Origin: Streptomyces sp. NRRL B-3428
GTDB taxonomy: Bacteria > Actinomycetota > Actinomycetes > Streptomycetales > Streptomycetaceae
Direction: 5' to 3'
DNA length: 64,000 nt
NCBI GenBank assembly: GCA_000721375.1
Contig: JOGW01000003.1
Coordinates: forward strand, 310,001-374,000
The notes under the pieces are model-generated. The model did no database searches. It saw nothing but the letters and a program-made list of their open reading frames with translations, and had not been told where the DNA came from. How positions within the stretch are numbered: the stretch's first letter is position 1; every line of letters begins with the position of its first letter. Positions 6,988 through 15,973 of the stretch are shown here, one piece after another. The translations under genes and the position numbers were made by a program.

Positions 6988-8082
6988 ATGCTGTACACCG
7001 CACGCCAAGAGGCGATCCTGCGCGCGGTCCGCAGGAACGGGTCGGTGCGGGTCACGGAGATGGCCGCGCAGCTCAAGGTCTCCCCCATGTCCGTACGCCG
7101 GGACATCACCGCGCTCACCGAGGCGGGCATCCTGGACCGGGTGCACGGCGGCGCGGTGCTCGCGCGCTCGGAGCCAGCCGCGCGGCCCGTGGGTGTCCTC
7201 AGGCCTGAGCGGGGACGGCCGCTCTCGCTGGGCATGGTGGTGCCCTCGCACTCGCCGTACTTCGAGGAGTTGATCCAGGGTGCCCGCACCGGCGCGCGGT
7301 CGCTCGGCGCGCAGCTGCGGATCGGGTTCTCCAGCTACGACGGGGGTGAGGACGACGCGCTCGTACGCCGGCTGCTCGACGACCACCTCGACGGTCTGCT
7401 CCTGACACCGAGCCGCTCGCTCCAGGAGACCCAACCGATGCTCGACCGGCTCGGCGCACTCGGCGTGCCCTTGGTGATCGTGGAGCGCCGGCAGGAGGCG
7501 ACGGCCGCCATCGACGGCTTCGACTATGTGAGTTCGCACCACGAGCACGGCGCGCTGCAGGCACTGCGCCATCTGAGCGGGACGGGCCACCGCCGGATCG
7601 GCCTGCTGTCGCGCGCCTCGGCCACCAGCCACTGGATCAGCCGCGCCTTCGACCTCGCCACGGACCACTTCGGCCTGCCCACGGACGTCCCGCGCGTGAT
7701 CAACGGCCATCCGTACGAGGAGGGCGAGGCCGCACGCCAAGTGGTGGACTTCCTCGACGAGGTGGCCGCCTCGGGGGTCACCGCCGTCGTCGCCCACCCG
7801 GATGTGCAGGCCGTCATGCTCCTGCACGAGGCCCGCGCACGGCGCTGGTCCGTCCCGGGAGATCTCGCGATCGTCGCGTACGACGACGAGACGGCCGCAC
7901 TCGCCGACGTCCCGCTGACCGCGGTCGCCCCACCGCGGGAGGCGGTGGGGCGGATCGCCGTGGCCCGGCTCGTGCGGCGGATACGGGAGGGGCGGGCGCA
8001 TGTGGCGCAGCACATCCTGGTGCCGCCGCATCTCAACATCCGCGAGTCGACCCGGGGTTGGGGGCCCCTCCCTCAAGAGTAA
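6988..8082 (+). CDS. LacI-type regulator with DeoR-like DNA-binding domain
   Basis: 364 aa. Residues 1-55 are a DeoR-type helix-turn-helix (RQEAILRAVRRNGSVRVTEM, then KVSPMSVRRDITALTEAGI). The remainder is a periplasmic-binding-protein-like sensor domain as in LacI repressors (LGMVVPSHSPYFEEL, GHRRIGLLSR, DLAIVAYDDE). This hybrid is common in Streptomyces and usually controls sugar catabolism. The ATG at 6988 has GGGGGAACG upstream; the open frame to 6916 would overlap the SARP end and is not used. Its stop lies 1 bp from the stop of the convergent PHP gene. The ligand and targets are unknown. Confidence 0.9.
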   Translation: MLYTARQEAILRAVRRNGSVRVTEMAAQLKVSPMSVRRDITALTEAGILDRVHGGAVLARSEPAARPVGVLRPERGRPLSLGMVVPSHSPYFEELIQGARTGARSLGAQLRIGFSSYDGGEDDALVRRLLDDHLDGLLLTPSRSLQETQPMLDRLGALGVPLVIVERRQEATAAIDGFDYVSSHHEHGALQALRHLSGTGHRRIGLLSRASATSHWISRAFDLATDHFGLPTDVPRVINGHPYEEGEAARQVVDFLDEVAASGVTAVVAHPDVQAVMLLHEARARRWSVPGDLAIVAYDDETAALADVPLTAVAPPREAVGRIAVARLVRRIREGRAHVAQHILVPPHLNIRESTRGWGPLPQE

Positions 8083-8083
8083 T

Positions 8084-9379
8084 TCACGGCTGCAGCCACC
8101 AGGGGCTCGTGTACGCCACCCCGAAGTCGTTGCAGGCGTGGCCCGCCGGGCCCGGGGTGCCGTTGGGTGCGGACGGGTCGGAGATACGGAGCACGATCCA
8201 GTTGCCGTCGGCGGCGTTCACGGGGACGGTGAGGTCGGCGACGGAGCCGTTCACCGTGTCGACCACGTCGACGACCGTCGGGACCTGCGTGCCGGGGCGC
8301 AGGACCTGGACGCGCAGGGGCTTGCCCTCCCAGTCCGGGCCGCGGTCGATGTCGACGAGGAAGCGGACGTCGCCGGTGGCGAGCGGGATCGTGCTGCCCA
8401 TCCGTACGCCGTTGGCCGTGGCGTCCACACGCAGACCCGAGACCCGGGTGGCGAACGAGCGGCGGGCGCGCATCGCCTCGAACACCCCGGCGCGGGTGTT
8501 CTCGGTGACCCACAGACCGCTGCGGCCCTTGCCCTCGTGGAAACCCCAGGTGGTGCCGTGCTCGTCGGTGACGCCCGTGAGGCCGGGCCGCCAGCCGGAG
8601 TTGAGGCAGACCACGAGCGGGGAGGCCTTGCCGCTCGACCACGCCTCGAAGAGGTAGTCGTCGGTGCGGTTGAACATCTCCAGGCCGACCATCTGCTGCA
8701 GCACGTTCGCCTTGAACGCGAACTCGTTGAAACGGCCGGGCTCGCGCCCGGGGTGGTTGAAGCTGCCGAGCCCGTTGGGACGGGCCGCCAGCCAGTTGTA
8801 GAGATTGCCGGGGCCCGGGGCCCTGAGCAGGTCGGCGAAGTCGCCCGTGTTCCAGATGTTGATGTGGCCCTCAAGGGGGCTCGACCATTCGAAGCCGCGG
8901 ATCGCGGTGAACGCGCCGGGGTCGTTGGCCGCGTCCGCGAGCTGGGCCTGGGTGCTCCACTCGCCCGAGCTGAGGCCGTCGATCGCGAAGAGCGTGGCGT
9001 GGTCGGTGAGCGCGGCGACGTCGAGGCCCGCCTCGCGCATCGACCCGAACGCGGCCTGCGCCGAGCCGTCCCCGTCGGACATCACGGTGTGGTTGTGCAT
9101 ATCGGCGTGCACGAGCGTCGTGCCCTGCGTGAGCTTCGAGCCGCGTGAGGCGGCAAGCAGCGGTACGGCGGAGCCGGCCCGGGTGGCGTTGGCGGCGCGT
9201 GCGCTGCCGGGCATGGCGGCCAGCATGAGGAGCCCGCCGGCGGAGGCCAGCATGGCCCGTCTGCCGACACCGCCCGCATGGTCATGGTGGTGGTCGCCGT
9301 GGTGGTCGACCTGGCCGTAGGGGACGGCCGGGTCAGGGGTGTGGGAGTGGTCGCATGAGTGCGTGTGGTGGGGGTTCAT
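8084..9379 (-). CDS. Exported PHP-domain (CehA/McbA-like) metal-dependent hydrolase
   Basis: 431 aa. A His-rich N-terminus is followed by a twin-arginine signal (VGRRAMLASAGGLLMLAAM, cleavage near ARA|AN). The body has the PHP metal motifs: HADMHNHTVMSDGDG, ALTDHA, a GSFNHPGREP segment, and a C-terminal Ig-like part. CehA/McbA family proteins are annotated as PHP hydrolases, but the substrate cannot be read here. The ATG at 9379 was preferred to the TTG at 9388, although neither has a good ribosome site. The His/Asp-rich head may bind metal. No link to the adjacent gene clusters is apparent. Confidence 0.82.
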   Translation of the reverse strand: MNPHHTHSCDHSHTPDPAVPYGQVDHHGDHHHDHAGGVGRRAMLASAGGLLMLAAMPGSARAANATRAGSAVPLLAASRGSKLTQGTTLVHADMHNHTVMSDGDGSAQAAFGSMREAGLDVAALTDHATLFAIDGLSSGEWSTQAQLADAANDPGAFTAIRGFEWSSPLEGHINIWNTGDFADLLRAPGPGNLYNWLAARPNGLGSFNHPGREPGRFNEFAFKANVLQQMVGLEMFNRTDDYLFEAWSSGKASPLVVCLNSGWRPGLTGVTDEHGTTWGFHEGKGRSGLWVTENTRAGVFEAMRARRSFATRVSGLRVDATANGVRMGSTIPLATGDVRFLVDIDRGPDWEGKPLRVQVLRPGTQVPTVVDVVDTVNGSVADLTVPVNAADGNWIVLRISDPSAPNGTPGPAGHACNDFGVAYTSPWWLQP

Positions 9380-9511
9380 GCGCGGCAAGGTAGCGGGGGC
9401 ATGCCAAGAACGACACCGTCCGCGTCGGTCCGCCGGGGAAACAGTTCCTGACGGACCGTCCGCAGCGACGGCGAGACCAACTCGCTGTGGAACAGCGGTG
9501 GTTGATCCGTT

Positions 9512-10273
9512 CTACTTCGACGCCCACCACGTCGAGTCACCGACCGCGGTGAACCCCAGCGACTCGTACAGCGGACGCCCGAGCCGGGACGCCGTCAGGG
9601 TGGTCGTGAGGTGTGCCATCGGGGCGAGGGCGCCCAGCATGACGGCCCGCCCCACACCACGGGAGCGGAACTCGGCAGGTGTGCCCACCCAGTAGAAGCT
9701 GCCGATGCCGTCGTCGACGACCGTGACGCACGCCCCCGCCGCCCGCCCGTCGAGCACCGCGAGGAACACCTCCACGCCCGGCTGCTCCGTGAGCGCCTCG
9801 GGGAACAGCTCGGCCGGGCGGTACGGCTCGAAGCGGTCGAGCTCGAAGCCCGCGATCACCATGCGCTCGGCGTCCTGGAGCTCCTGGCCCGTCCGGGCCC
9901 GGACCACATCCATCGCGGGAGCGGCCACCGGTGCCGGCTCGCGCAGCATCACCGGCATCTGCCAGTTGCGCATCCCCAGGTGGCCGAGGTCGGTGGCACT
10001 GAAGGGATCCTCGGCATCCACCGGGCCGCTCGCCCGCCGCGCCAGCTCGGTCAGTTCCTCCAGCTCGCCCGCGTCGAGGCCGGGCTCCTGGAGCAGGAAG
10101 CGCGTCCCTGCCCGCTCGTCGCCGAGCGCGGCGAGGAAGCCGCGGCGGCGGATCACCTCGTGCCCGCGGCTCTTCGCGGTCGCGGCCCAGAAGGCCGCGG
10201 AGTTACGGGCCTGGAGCGTGAGCGCACGGTCCGGGGCCGCCGCGGGTGGGGTGTCCGGCGGTATGCCGTCCAT
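9512..10273 (-). CDS. GNAT-family N-acetyltransferase
   Basis: 253 aa. The C-terminal ~130 residues carry the GNAT acetyl-CoA motif FRSRGVGRAVMLGAL, followed by TLTASRLGRPLYESLGF (motif B). The N-terminal ~110 residues form a less conserved lid or sensor region. The ATG at 10273 has GAGGGAG 6 nt upstream; the longer open frame to 10537 crosses a repeat-containing non-coding stretch. The acceptor substrate is unknown. Confidence 0.88.
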   Translation of the reverse strand: MDGIPPDTPPAAAPDRALTLQARNSAAFWAATAKSRGHEVIRRRGFLAALGDERAGTRFLLQEPGLDAGELEELTELARRASGPVDAEDPFSATDLGHLGMRNWQMPVMLREPAPVAAPAMDVVRARTGQELQDAERMVIAGFELDRFEPYRPAELFPEALTEQPGVEVFLAVLDGRAAGACVTVVDDGIGSFYWVGTPAEFRSRGVGRAVMLGALAPMAHLTTTLTASRLGRPLYESLGFTAVGDSTWWASK

Positions 10274-10417
10274 GGATAACTCCCTCTTGTTCCGGCTCGG
10301 TTGAGCGCCGCCTGGGCGGCGGGGCGAGTGCCCAAAAGGCAGCGAGTCTGCCGTACGCCCCAACGTAACCCCGAATGGCCCGCCCCCACCGGGCCATTCC
10401 TCACCCCTCCGCCTGGG

Positions 10418-10472
10418 CCACTCCACATGCCGGGCACCACTCCGCATGCCGGCACCACTCCACATGCCGGCA
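10418..10472. repeat. Three tandem ~18-bp repeats upstream of the GNAT gene
   Basis: Units ccactccacatgccgggca (10418-10436), ccactccgcatgccggca (10437-10454) and ccactccacatgccggca (10455-10472) follow head to tail in the non-coding gap between the GNAT start and the end of the MFS gene. The function is unknown; a protein-binding array or slippage repeat are both possible. Confidence 0.85.
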
Positions 10473-10533
10473 CCCGCCTCCTCGACCGAGGGGCGGGCGC
10501 CGGCGTGACCTTTGCTCACACTGCTCAGATGGC

Positions 10534-12057
10534 TCACATGTGGACAGCGGAGGCCTCACCGGGATGTCCGGAGGGGACACCGCGGCGGTACAGGAGCAGG
10601 GTGATGACGAAGCCGACCGCGAAGAACGCGGCCGACCACCAGTACGCGGTCGAGTAGCTCTCCAGGGCGGCCTCGGCCTGGACCTGGGGAGTGGGCTGCT
10701 TGCCGACGAGGTAGCTGGTGGCGGCGCTCGTCGCGAGCGTGTTGAGGAGCGCGGTGCCGATCGAACCGCCCACCTGCTGTGTGGTGTTGACCATCGCCGA
10801 GGCCACACCCGCGTCGTGGGCCTCGATACCGGCGGTGGCCAGGTTCATCGCCGTGGCGAAGATCAGGCCGAGGCCGACACCGGCGATCACCAGCGGAGGC
10901 ATGACGTGCGGGGCATAGCTCGAGGTCAGACCGAGACCGGTCAGCCAGGCCATGCCCACGGCGGCGAGTGCCATACCCGCGGGAACGATCGGCTTCGGGC
11001 CCAGGCGCGGCATCAGCGAGTTCTGCGCGACGACGGAGGACACCACCATCGCGAAGACCATCGGCAGGAACGCCAGGCCGGTCAGCACGGGCGAGTACCC
11101 GAGGATCTGCTGCAGGTAGTACGTCAGGAACAGGAACACACCGAACATGCCCGCGCCGGAGATGAACATGGCGAGGAAGGACGCGCCCCGGTCGCGGTCC
11201 AGGATCACGCGCAGCGGCAGCAGCGGGTGCTTGGCGCGCGTCTGCCACCAGGCGAAGGCTGCGACGAGGACGACGCCGACGACCAGGAAGCCCCAGGTCT
11301 GGATGTCGCCCCAGGCGTGCGTCTCGGCGTTGGAGAACCCGTACACGATGCAGAAGAGGCCCGCCGAAACCAGGATCGTGCCCGGCACGTCGAGCTTGGG
11401 CCGGTCATCCGGCCGTCCCCCGTGCAGCAGCCGCATGCCGCCGAGGATGGCGATCACGGCGAAGAACAGGTTCACGTACAGGCACCAGCGCCAGTCCAGG
11501 TACTCCGTCAGCAGACCGCCGAGCAGCAGACCCACCGCGCCGCCCGCACCGGCGATGGCGCCGTAGATACCGAACGCCTTGGCGCGCTCGCGGGGGTCGG
11601 TGAAGGTCGTGGTGAGCAGGGACAGTGCGGCCGGGGCGAGCAGCGCACCGAAGACGCCCTGCAGCGCGCGGGCGACGACGAGCACCCCGAAGCTGCTCGC
11701 GGCACCGCCGAGCGCGGAGGCGGCGGCGAAGCCCGCGAGGCCCGCGATGAACACCGCCTTGCGCCCGACGAGGTCGGCGATCCGCCCGCCGAGCAGCAGC
11801 AGGGAGCCGAAGGCGAGGGCGTACGCGGTGACGATCCACTGCCGGTTGCCGTCGCTGAAGCCGAGGTCCTGCTGCGCCGAGGGCAGGGCGATGTTCACGA
11901 TGGTGGCGTCGAGGACGACCATCAGCTGGGCGATCCCGATGACACCGAGGATCAGCCAGCGGTGCTCATGCGCACCGCCCGCATGCGGCGAAGCGCCACC
12001 GCCCGCGGCCGAGACCGCGGCCTCACCGGTCGCAGATGACTGGGGTGTACGGTCCAC
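10534..12057 (-). CDS. DHA2-type MFS multidrug exporter (EmrB/QacA family)
   Basis: 507 aa with 14 predicted membrane helices. It has the DHA2 signature near helix 1 (LMVVLDATIVNIALPSAQQDLG), the motif A loop GGRIADLVGRKAVF and motif C-like GAIAGAGGAVGLLLGG in helix 5. The start is GTG at 12057 with GGAGG 5 nt upstream. Proteins of this type use the proton gradient to expel cationic or amphipathic drugs. It lies outside the operator-marked NRPS region, so assignment to that cluster is doubtful. Confidence 0.92.
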   Translation of the reverse strand: MDRTPQSSATGEAAVSAAGGGASPHAGGAHEHRWLILGVIGIAQLMVVLDATIVNIALPSAQQDLGFSDGNRQWIVTAYALAFGSLLLLGGRIADLVGRKAVFIAGLAGFAAASALGGAASSFGVLVVARALQGVFGALLAPAALSLLTTTFTDPRERAKAFGIYGAIAGAGGAVGLLLGGLLTEYLDWRWCLYVNLFFAVIAILGGMRLLHGGRPDDRPKLDVPGTILVSAGLFCIVYGFSNAETHAWGDIQTWGFLVVGVVLVAAFAWWQTRAKHPLLPLRVILDRDRGASFLAMFISGAGMFGVFLFLTYYLQQILGYSPVLTGLAFLPMVFAMVVSSVVAQNSLMPRLGPKPIVPAGMALAAVGMAWLTGLGLTSSYAPHVMPPLVIAGVGLGLIFATAMNLATAGIEAHDAGVASAMVNTTQQVGGSIGTALLNTLATSAATSYLVGKQPTPQVQAEAALESYSTAYWWSAAFFAVGFVITLLLYRRGVPSGHPGEASAVHM

Positions 12058-12122
12058 GATGGCCTCCAGACCCCCGCACGCCCCCTTTCAGCTGGCATTC
12101 AACGGTAAGCACATCGGGGTGG

Positions 12123-12221
12123 GTCAGCGACTTGCGAGCGCGGCGGCCAGCGCTGGAGGGCTCGACGGGCCTGCGCTCCGGTGCGGACAGCCTGCTCGTC
12201 CTCGGACCATCCGGGTCCGGA
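12123..12221 (+). pseudogene. Possible relic of an ABC ATPase gene (N-terminal scrap with damaged Walker A)
   Basis: In the 170-bp gap between two minus-strand genes, the + strand reads VSDLRARRPALEG...ADSLLVLGPSGSGHP. This resembles the start of an ABC ATPase up to Walker A, but the essential GK[ST] is GHP and the frame then runs antisense into the DedA gene. Similarity is by eye only; the length (33 codons) allows chance. Confidence 0.3.
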
Positions 12222-12227
12222 CACCCC

Positions 12228-12890
12228 CTAGGTGAGGGGCCCGGACGGCACCGCGTCCTGCGCCGCCTCCACGTCCTGCGCCTCGCCCCCGTGCGTCACC
12301 ACGAGCGACGCGCTCGGCGCGCGGCGTCGCCGTCGGCGCAGCACCCACTGCCCGGCGGCCACCGCCGCGCCCACCGTCCCCGAGATGGCGAGGCCGAGCA
12401 GCACCGCGAACGGGCCCTCTCCCGCCGCGACACCGCCGAAGTAGCCGAGCCCGACGGTGTACGAGACCCAGACCGACTCGGCGGCCGCGGAAGCGCACAG
12501 CATCCGCCGCAGCCGGATGCGCACCAGGCCTGCGGCGGACATGCCGACGGTGCGCCCGCTCGGCGCGAACCGGGCCGCGATCATGAACGGGATCCCGTAC
12601 CGCTCGATCCGTGCCGCCGCCCACTCCAGGGCCGCCTGCCGGCGTGGGCCGCGGTTGAACAGGGCGATCAGACGGCCGCCGAAGCGCCGGGTGCCGCCGT
12701 AGATCAGGAGATCGCCGGTGACCGCGCTGCACACCGCCACCAGGAGCACTGCCGAAAGGCTGAGCCGGCCCGTCGCCGCCAGGGCGCCCGCGGTCATCAG
12801 GAGCCATGAGTTGGGCACCATCGGCGGCACCACGGTCAGCACGATCAGGAGGTACGGCCAGGTTCCGCTCCACTCGCCGATCGTCCTCAC
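12228..12890 (-). CDS. DedA/SNARE-associated family membrane protein
   Basis: 220 aa with several hydrophobic helices and the family-typical stretch PPMVPNSWLLMTAGAL...AVTGDLLIYGGTRRFGGR, followed by RYGIPFMIAARFAPSGRTVGMSAAG, which carries the Arg-containing F-x-R-x3-G-R motif of DedA proteins. Family members are implicated in membrane lipid (undecaprenyl-phosphate or phospholipid) flipping and in proton-motive-force maintenance. The start is GTG at 12890 with AAAGGA just upstream. The C-terminal tail is Arg-rich, then acidic. It probably marks the flank outside the NRPS cluster. Confidence 0.85.
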   Translation of the reverse strand: MRTIGEWSGTWPYLLIVLTVVPPMVPNSWLLMTAGALAATGRLSLSAVLLVAVCSAVTGDLLIYGGTRRFGGRLIALFNRGPRRQAALEWAAARIERYGIPFMIAARFAPSGRTVGMSAAGLVRIRLRRMLCASAAAESVWVSYTVGLGYFGGVAAGEGPFAVLLGLAISGTVGAAVAAGQWVLRRRRRRAPSASLVVTHGGEAQDVEAAQDAVPSGPLT

Positions 12891-13025
12891 CGTCCTTTCG
12901 TCACCGATGACCTTGATGACACCTGTACAGAAGAAGTTGACACGTAACGGACGGGATCTAACTGACCCGGCGGGAAGGTCAGGGAAACACCAGGGATCTC
13001 CTAGGGGGCGGCGGTTGGCTGGATT

Positions 13026-13775
13026 TCAACTGCCGGTGACCAGCCACAGATCGTCGGGCACCGGACGGCGCGCGGCTCTTCGACGTTCGGCGAACTCCTG
13101 TGCCAGCAGGGCGAGTTCACGGTCGTGTCGGTCCGCGAGCACATCGACCCGGATCAGGGGAACCCCGGTGGCCAGACAGCTCACGACCGCCCGGCGCCAG
13201 CTCTCCTGGTCCAGGTGGCGGCCCGCGTACGGGCCGAGGGCGGCCGCGAGCAGCCGGGCGTCCTCGGAGCGCACGGCGTCGCGGACGATGCCCACGGCGG
13301 CGGCGCCGACGGGCAGGAACGGCAGCGCGAGGAGCACGGACTTGCGCTCCGCCGCGCCCCCTCGCGCGTACAGCCACCGCGCCCGGTCCGCGAGCGCGGT
13401 GCCGGTCAGGGGCAGCGCCGAGAGCAGCCGGGTGCGTACGGCATCGGGCACCGACCAGCCGGCCCAGCCGGGCAGCGGGGTCCGGCCGTAGCGGCGTTCG
13501 GCCGCGGGGAAGGGCTCGTCGAGCGCGTCGGCGCCGCGCTCGGCCACCGCGCGCAGGTCGGCGTCCAGATGGTGGCGCGCCTGCTCGGGCAGTGCGCAGG
13601 ACAGCCGCTCCCGCAGGGTGCGGCGGATCAGCTCGCCGTGCACGGCCGCGAAGTGGCCGGCCCTCGCCGGCTCCGGATACGCCCGCGGCGTCGTTGCCGT
13701 GGGCTCCGGGCGGGCGAGGGCCGGCGGAGATGCGCCGTGAGAGGGGGGAGCTCCGAGACGCATCCGTCGGGACAT
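13026..13775 (-). CDS. EboA-like protein
   Basis: 249 aa with no signal peptide or membrane helix. It is mostly helical, with WLYARGGAAERKSVLLALPFLP and LDQESWRRAVVSCLATGVPL segments that I recall from EboA-domain proteins; this assignment is from memory and moderate. EboA proteins accompany UbiA-type prenyltransferase and other eboABC genes, or sit alone in secondary-metabolite clusters; their biochemical role is not established. The upstream region carries the cluster operator (13852-13867), so it is the leftmost gene that appears to belong to the NRPS regulon. Confidence 0.65.
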   Translation of the reverse strand: MSRRMRLGAPPSHGASPPALARPEPTATTPRAYPEPARAGHFAAVHGELIRRTLRERLSCALPEQARHHLDADLRAVAERGADALDEPFPAAERRYGRTPLPGWAGWSVPDAVRTRLLSALPLTGTALADRARWLYARGGAAERKSVLLALPFLPVGAAAVGIVRDAVRSEDARLLAAALGPYAGRHLDQESWRRAVVSCLATGVPLIRVDVLADRHDRELALLAQEFAERRRAARRPVPDDLWLVTGS

Positions 13776-13851
13776 CGCTGGGCCGTGCCTTCCTTGCAGG
13801 GGTACGGGGCCGGTGGTGCGGGAGGACGCCCCGCCACTGTGGCGCCGGGCG

Positions 13852-13867
13852 CTATGCGCGGCCTATA
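13852..13867 (-). promoter_or_regulatory. Cluster operator/promoter site, EboA-like gene
   Basis: The minus strand reads TATAGG-CCGCG-CATAGCG, with half-sites 11 bp apart, 77 bp before the EboA-like start. It overlaps the TAG stop of the trpG-like gene. It matches the motif found upstream of the other NRPS-region operons. Confidence 0.6.
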
Positions 13868-14474
13868 CCGCCCCGCCGACGGCCAACTGCACGGCGGCCC
13901 GCGGTGCGTGGACGGTGCCGAGGAAGTTCTCGAGCAGCCGCATGCCGTGGTCCGTGGCGATGCTCTCCGGGTGGAACTGCACGCCGTGCACCGCCAGGGT
14001 GCGATGCCTGAGGCCCATCACCGCTCCGTCGTCCCCGGCGTACGAGGTCGCGGCCAGATCGGCGGGGAGCCCGGGGTCCACGACCAGGGAGTGGTAGCGG
14101 GTGACGTGCGCCCCCTGCCGTACGCCCTCATAGAGCACCGAGCCGTCGTGCCGCAGCGGGCTCGTCTTGCCGTGCCGGGCCCGTCGCGCCACCTCCACCC
14201 GGCCGCCGTAGGCGAGTCCGATCGCCTGGTGGCCGAGGCAGATCCCGAGCAGTGGCACCCGGCCCGCGAAGGCCTGCACCAGTTCCACGTGCCCGGAGTC
14301 GCGTGGATGGCCGGGTCCGGGTCCGAGGACGACCGCGTCGGGCCCGCGCGCGGCGAGCTCCTGCGGGGTGGCGGTGCGGGAGCGGACGATGTCGGTCGAG
14401 GCTCCGAGCACCTTCAGGTACTGGTCGATGATGTGCGTGAAACTGTCGTACGCGTCGACGAGCAGCACTCTCAC
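13863..14474 (-). CDS. trpG: Anthranilate synthase glutamine amidotransferase subunit
   Basis: 203 aa class I glutamine amidotransferase. It has the nucleophile Cys in GICLGHQAIG, the catalytic His-x-Glu in VQFHPESI, and the N-terminal VDAYDSFTHIIDQYL typical of TrpG/PabA. It supplies ammonia from glutamine to the adjacent chorismate-binding subunit. The start is GTG, overlapping the stop of trpE (GTGA), so the two are translationally coupled. This is a second, cluster-borne copy by inference, since it sits in an operon with diaminopropionate and NRPS genes rather than with trp genes. PabA activity cannot be excluded, but the partner's PIAGT motif argues for anthranilate. Confidence 0.9.
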   Translation of the reverse strand: MRVLLVDAYDSFTHIIDQYLKVLGASTDIVRSRTATPQELAARGPDAVVLGPGPGHPRDSGHVELVQAFAGRVPLLGICLGHQAIGLAYGGRVEVARRARHGKTSPLRHDGSVLYEGVRQGAHVTRYHSLVVDPGLPADLAATSYAGDDGAVMGLRHRTLAVHGVQFHPESIATDHGMRLLENFLGTVHAPRAAVQLAVGGAV

Positions 14475-15973
14475 GTCAGCAGCTCCTGACCGGTCAGCGC
14501 CCAGTGGGCGGCACCTATCTTGTGCAGCGTCTCGCGCCACTCCGCCGCCGGTTCGGAGTCGGCGACGATGCCCGCGCTCGCCTGTGTGCGGTAGCCGACG
14601 CCGTCCCGCACGATCGTGCGGATGCACAGGGCGAGCCGGCTCCAGCCGCGCACGTCGACCAGACCCACCGCCCCCGCGTACATGTCCCGCGGGGTGTGCT
14701 CCATCTCTTCGATGAGCTCCATGGCCCGGATCTTGGGCGCGCCGGTGACGGTGCCCGCGGGGAAGACCGACCGCACCGCCGACCAGACGTCGGCATCGGC
14801 GGCGAGCTGTCCCTCGACCACCGAAACGAGATGGAAGACGTGGGAGAACGCTTCCACCGTCTGCTGCACGGGCACGTCGAGACTGCCCGTACGGGAGACC
14901 CTGCCGAGGTCGTTGCGGCACAGGTCGACGAGCATCACGTGCTCGGCGCGCTCCTTCTCACTGGCGCGCATCGCGGCCACCCGCTCGCGGTTGGCCGCCT
15001 CGTCGGGGCCGCGCGGTGCGGTGCCGGCGATGGGGCGCATCTCGATACGTGAGCCGTCGATACGGAACAGCAGCTCGGGGCTGGCCCCGATCAGGAGGTC
15101 GCCCGCCCTCGGCAGGAGGTACATGTGCGGGGACGGATTGCGGGACTTGAGCCTGCGGTAGACGTCCAGGGGCCGCAGCTCGGTACGTACCTCGATGCTG
15201 TGGCCGATCTGGATCTGGTAGATGTCCCCGACCCTGATGTGTTCGAGGCAGCGCTCGGCCCGTGCCAGGAACTCCTGGCGGGTGAGGCTGTCGAGCACCG
15301 ACAGGGGTGCGGGCGCCGCCGGCACCGGAGCGGACTCCTCGGCGGCTCCGGTCCCGTCGGCCGGGTCGAAACCGCAGTCGTCGAACTCCGGTGAGCTGGC
15401 CCGCAGATGGCGTACGGATCCGTCCGGCCCGTACCAGACCGTGTCGCTGAACAGGGTGAGCACGATGTCCGGTCCGGCCCGCTGCCGGGGCGGCAGGCCC
15501 TCCATGTGCCAGGCGGATCCGTAGCCGAACGCGGCGAGGAAGCCGAAGGCGAACTCCCCTTCGCCACGTGCCGTGTCCAGCTCGAAGCTGTGCTGTGCGG
15601 CGCGCAGCAGCTCCCACACCTGGTCCGGTGTGCCGATCACGCGGCGGTCCGTCCCGGCCGTGGCCATGCCGAGGCGGTCGGCGGCGCCGAGCACCGCGGC
15701 GGTGATCTCCACGCGGCCGTGGACGGTGACGTGCCCGGCGTGCACTTGGATCTCGGCGAGCCGGCCGAAGCCGACCACGGCGGTTCCGCTGTCGCGCCAG
15801 GGTCCCTCGGCGCTCTCGAACAGGTAGACATCGGGCCCGAGTCGGCGGCGGGCCGCGGCGTACAGGTCCAGTGGCGCGTGGGCGGGCAGCATCCGCTCCT
15901 CGACCCGCACCCTGATCGGGGCCGGCGCGAGGGCGGCGGGTGCGCCCGCAGGCTGATCGTGCAGGACCGTCAT
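14471..15973 (-). CDS. trpE: Anthranilate synthase component I-like chorismate-binding enzyme
   Basis: 500 aa. The C-terminal chorismate-binding domain shows IYQIQIGHSIEV, EMRPIAGTAPRG, EHVMLVDLCRNDLGRV, FPAGTVTGAPKIRAME and YAGAVGLVD. The PIAGT motif (Ala, not the Lys of PIKGT) is that of anthranilate synthase rather than of PabB aminodeoxychorismate synthase. The N-terminal ~200 residues form the divergent regulatory lobe. The ATG overlaps the stop of the YbaK-like gene. With trpG it should make anthranilate from chorismate and glutamine for the NRPS pathway, either as such or via Trp-type intermediates (TrpC is divergent nearby). Confidence 0.9.
   Translation of the reverse strand: MTVLHDQPAGAPAALAPAPIRVRVEERMLPAHAPLDLYAAARRRLGPDVYLFESAEGPWRDSGTAVVGFGRLAEIQVHAGHVTVHGRVEITAAVLGAADRLGMATAGTDRRVIGTPDQVWELLRAAQHSFELDTARGEGEFAFGFLAAFGYGSAWHMEGLPPRQRAGPDIVLTLFSDTVWYGPDGSVRHLRASSPEFDDCGFDPADGTGAAEESAPVPAAPAPLSVLDSLTRQEFLARAERCLEHIRVGDIYQIQIGHSIEVRTELRPLDVYRRLKSRNPSPHMYLLPRAGDLLIGASPELLFRIDGSRIEMRPIAGTAPRGPDEAANRERVAAMRASEKERAEHVMLVDLCRNDLGRVSRTGSLDVPVQQTVEAFSHVFHLVSVVEGQLAADADVWSAVRSVFPAGTVTGAPKIRAMELIEEMEHTPRDMYAGAVGLVDVRGWSRLALCIRTIVRDGVGYRTQASAGIVADSEPAAEWRETLHKIGAAHWALTGQELLT

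Noticed and set aside
10418..10472. CRISPR array
   Set aside because: The 18-bp units are directly abutting without spacers and there are only three; no cas gene is nearby.
14471..15973. PabB (aminodeoxychorismate synthase) identity
   Set aside because: The motif is PIAGT, not PIKGT, which points to anthranilate-type chemistry.
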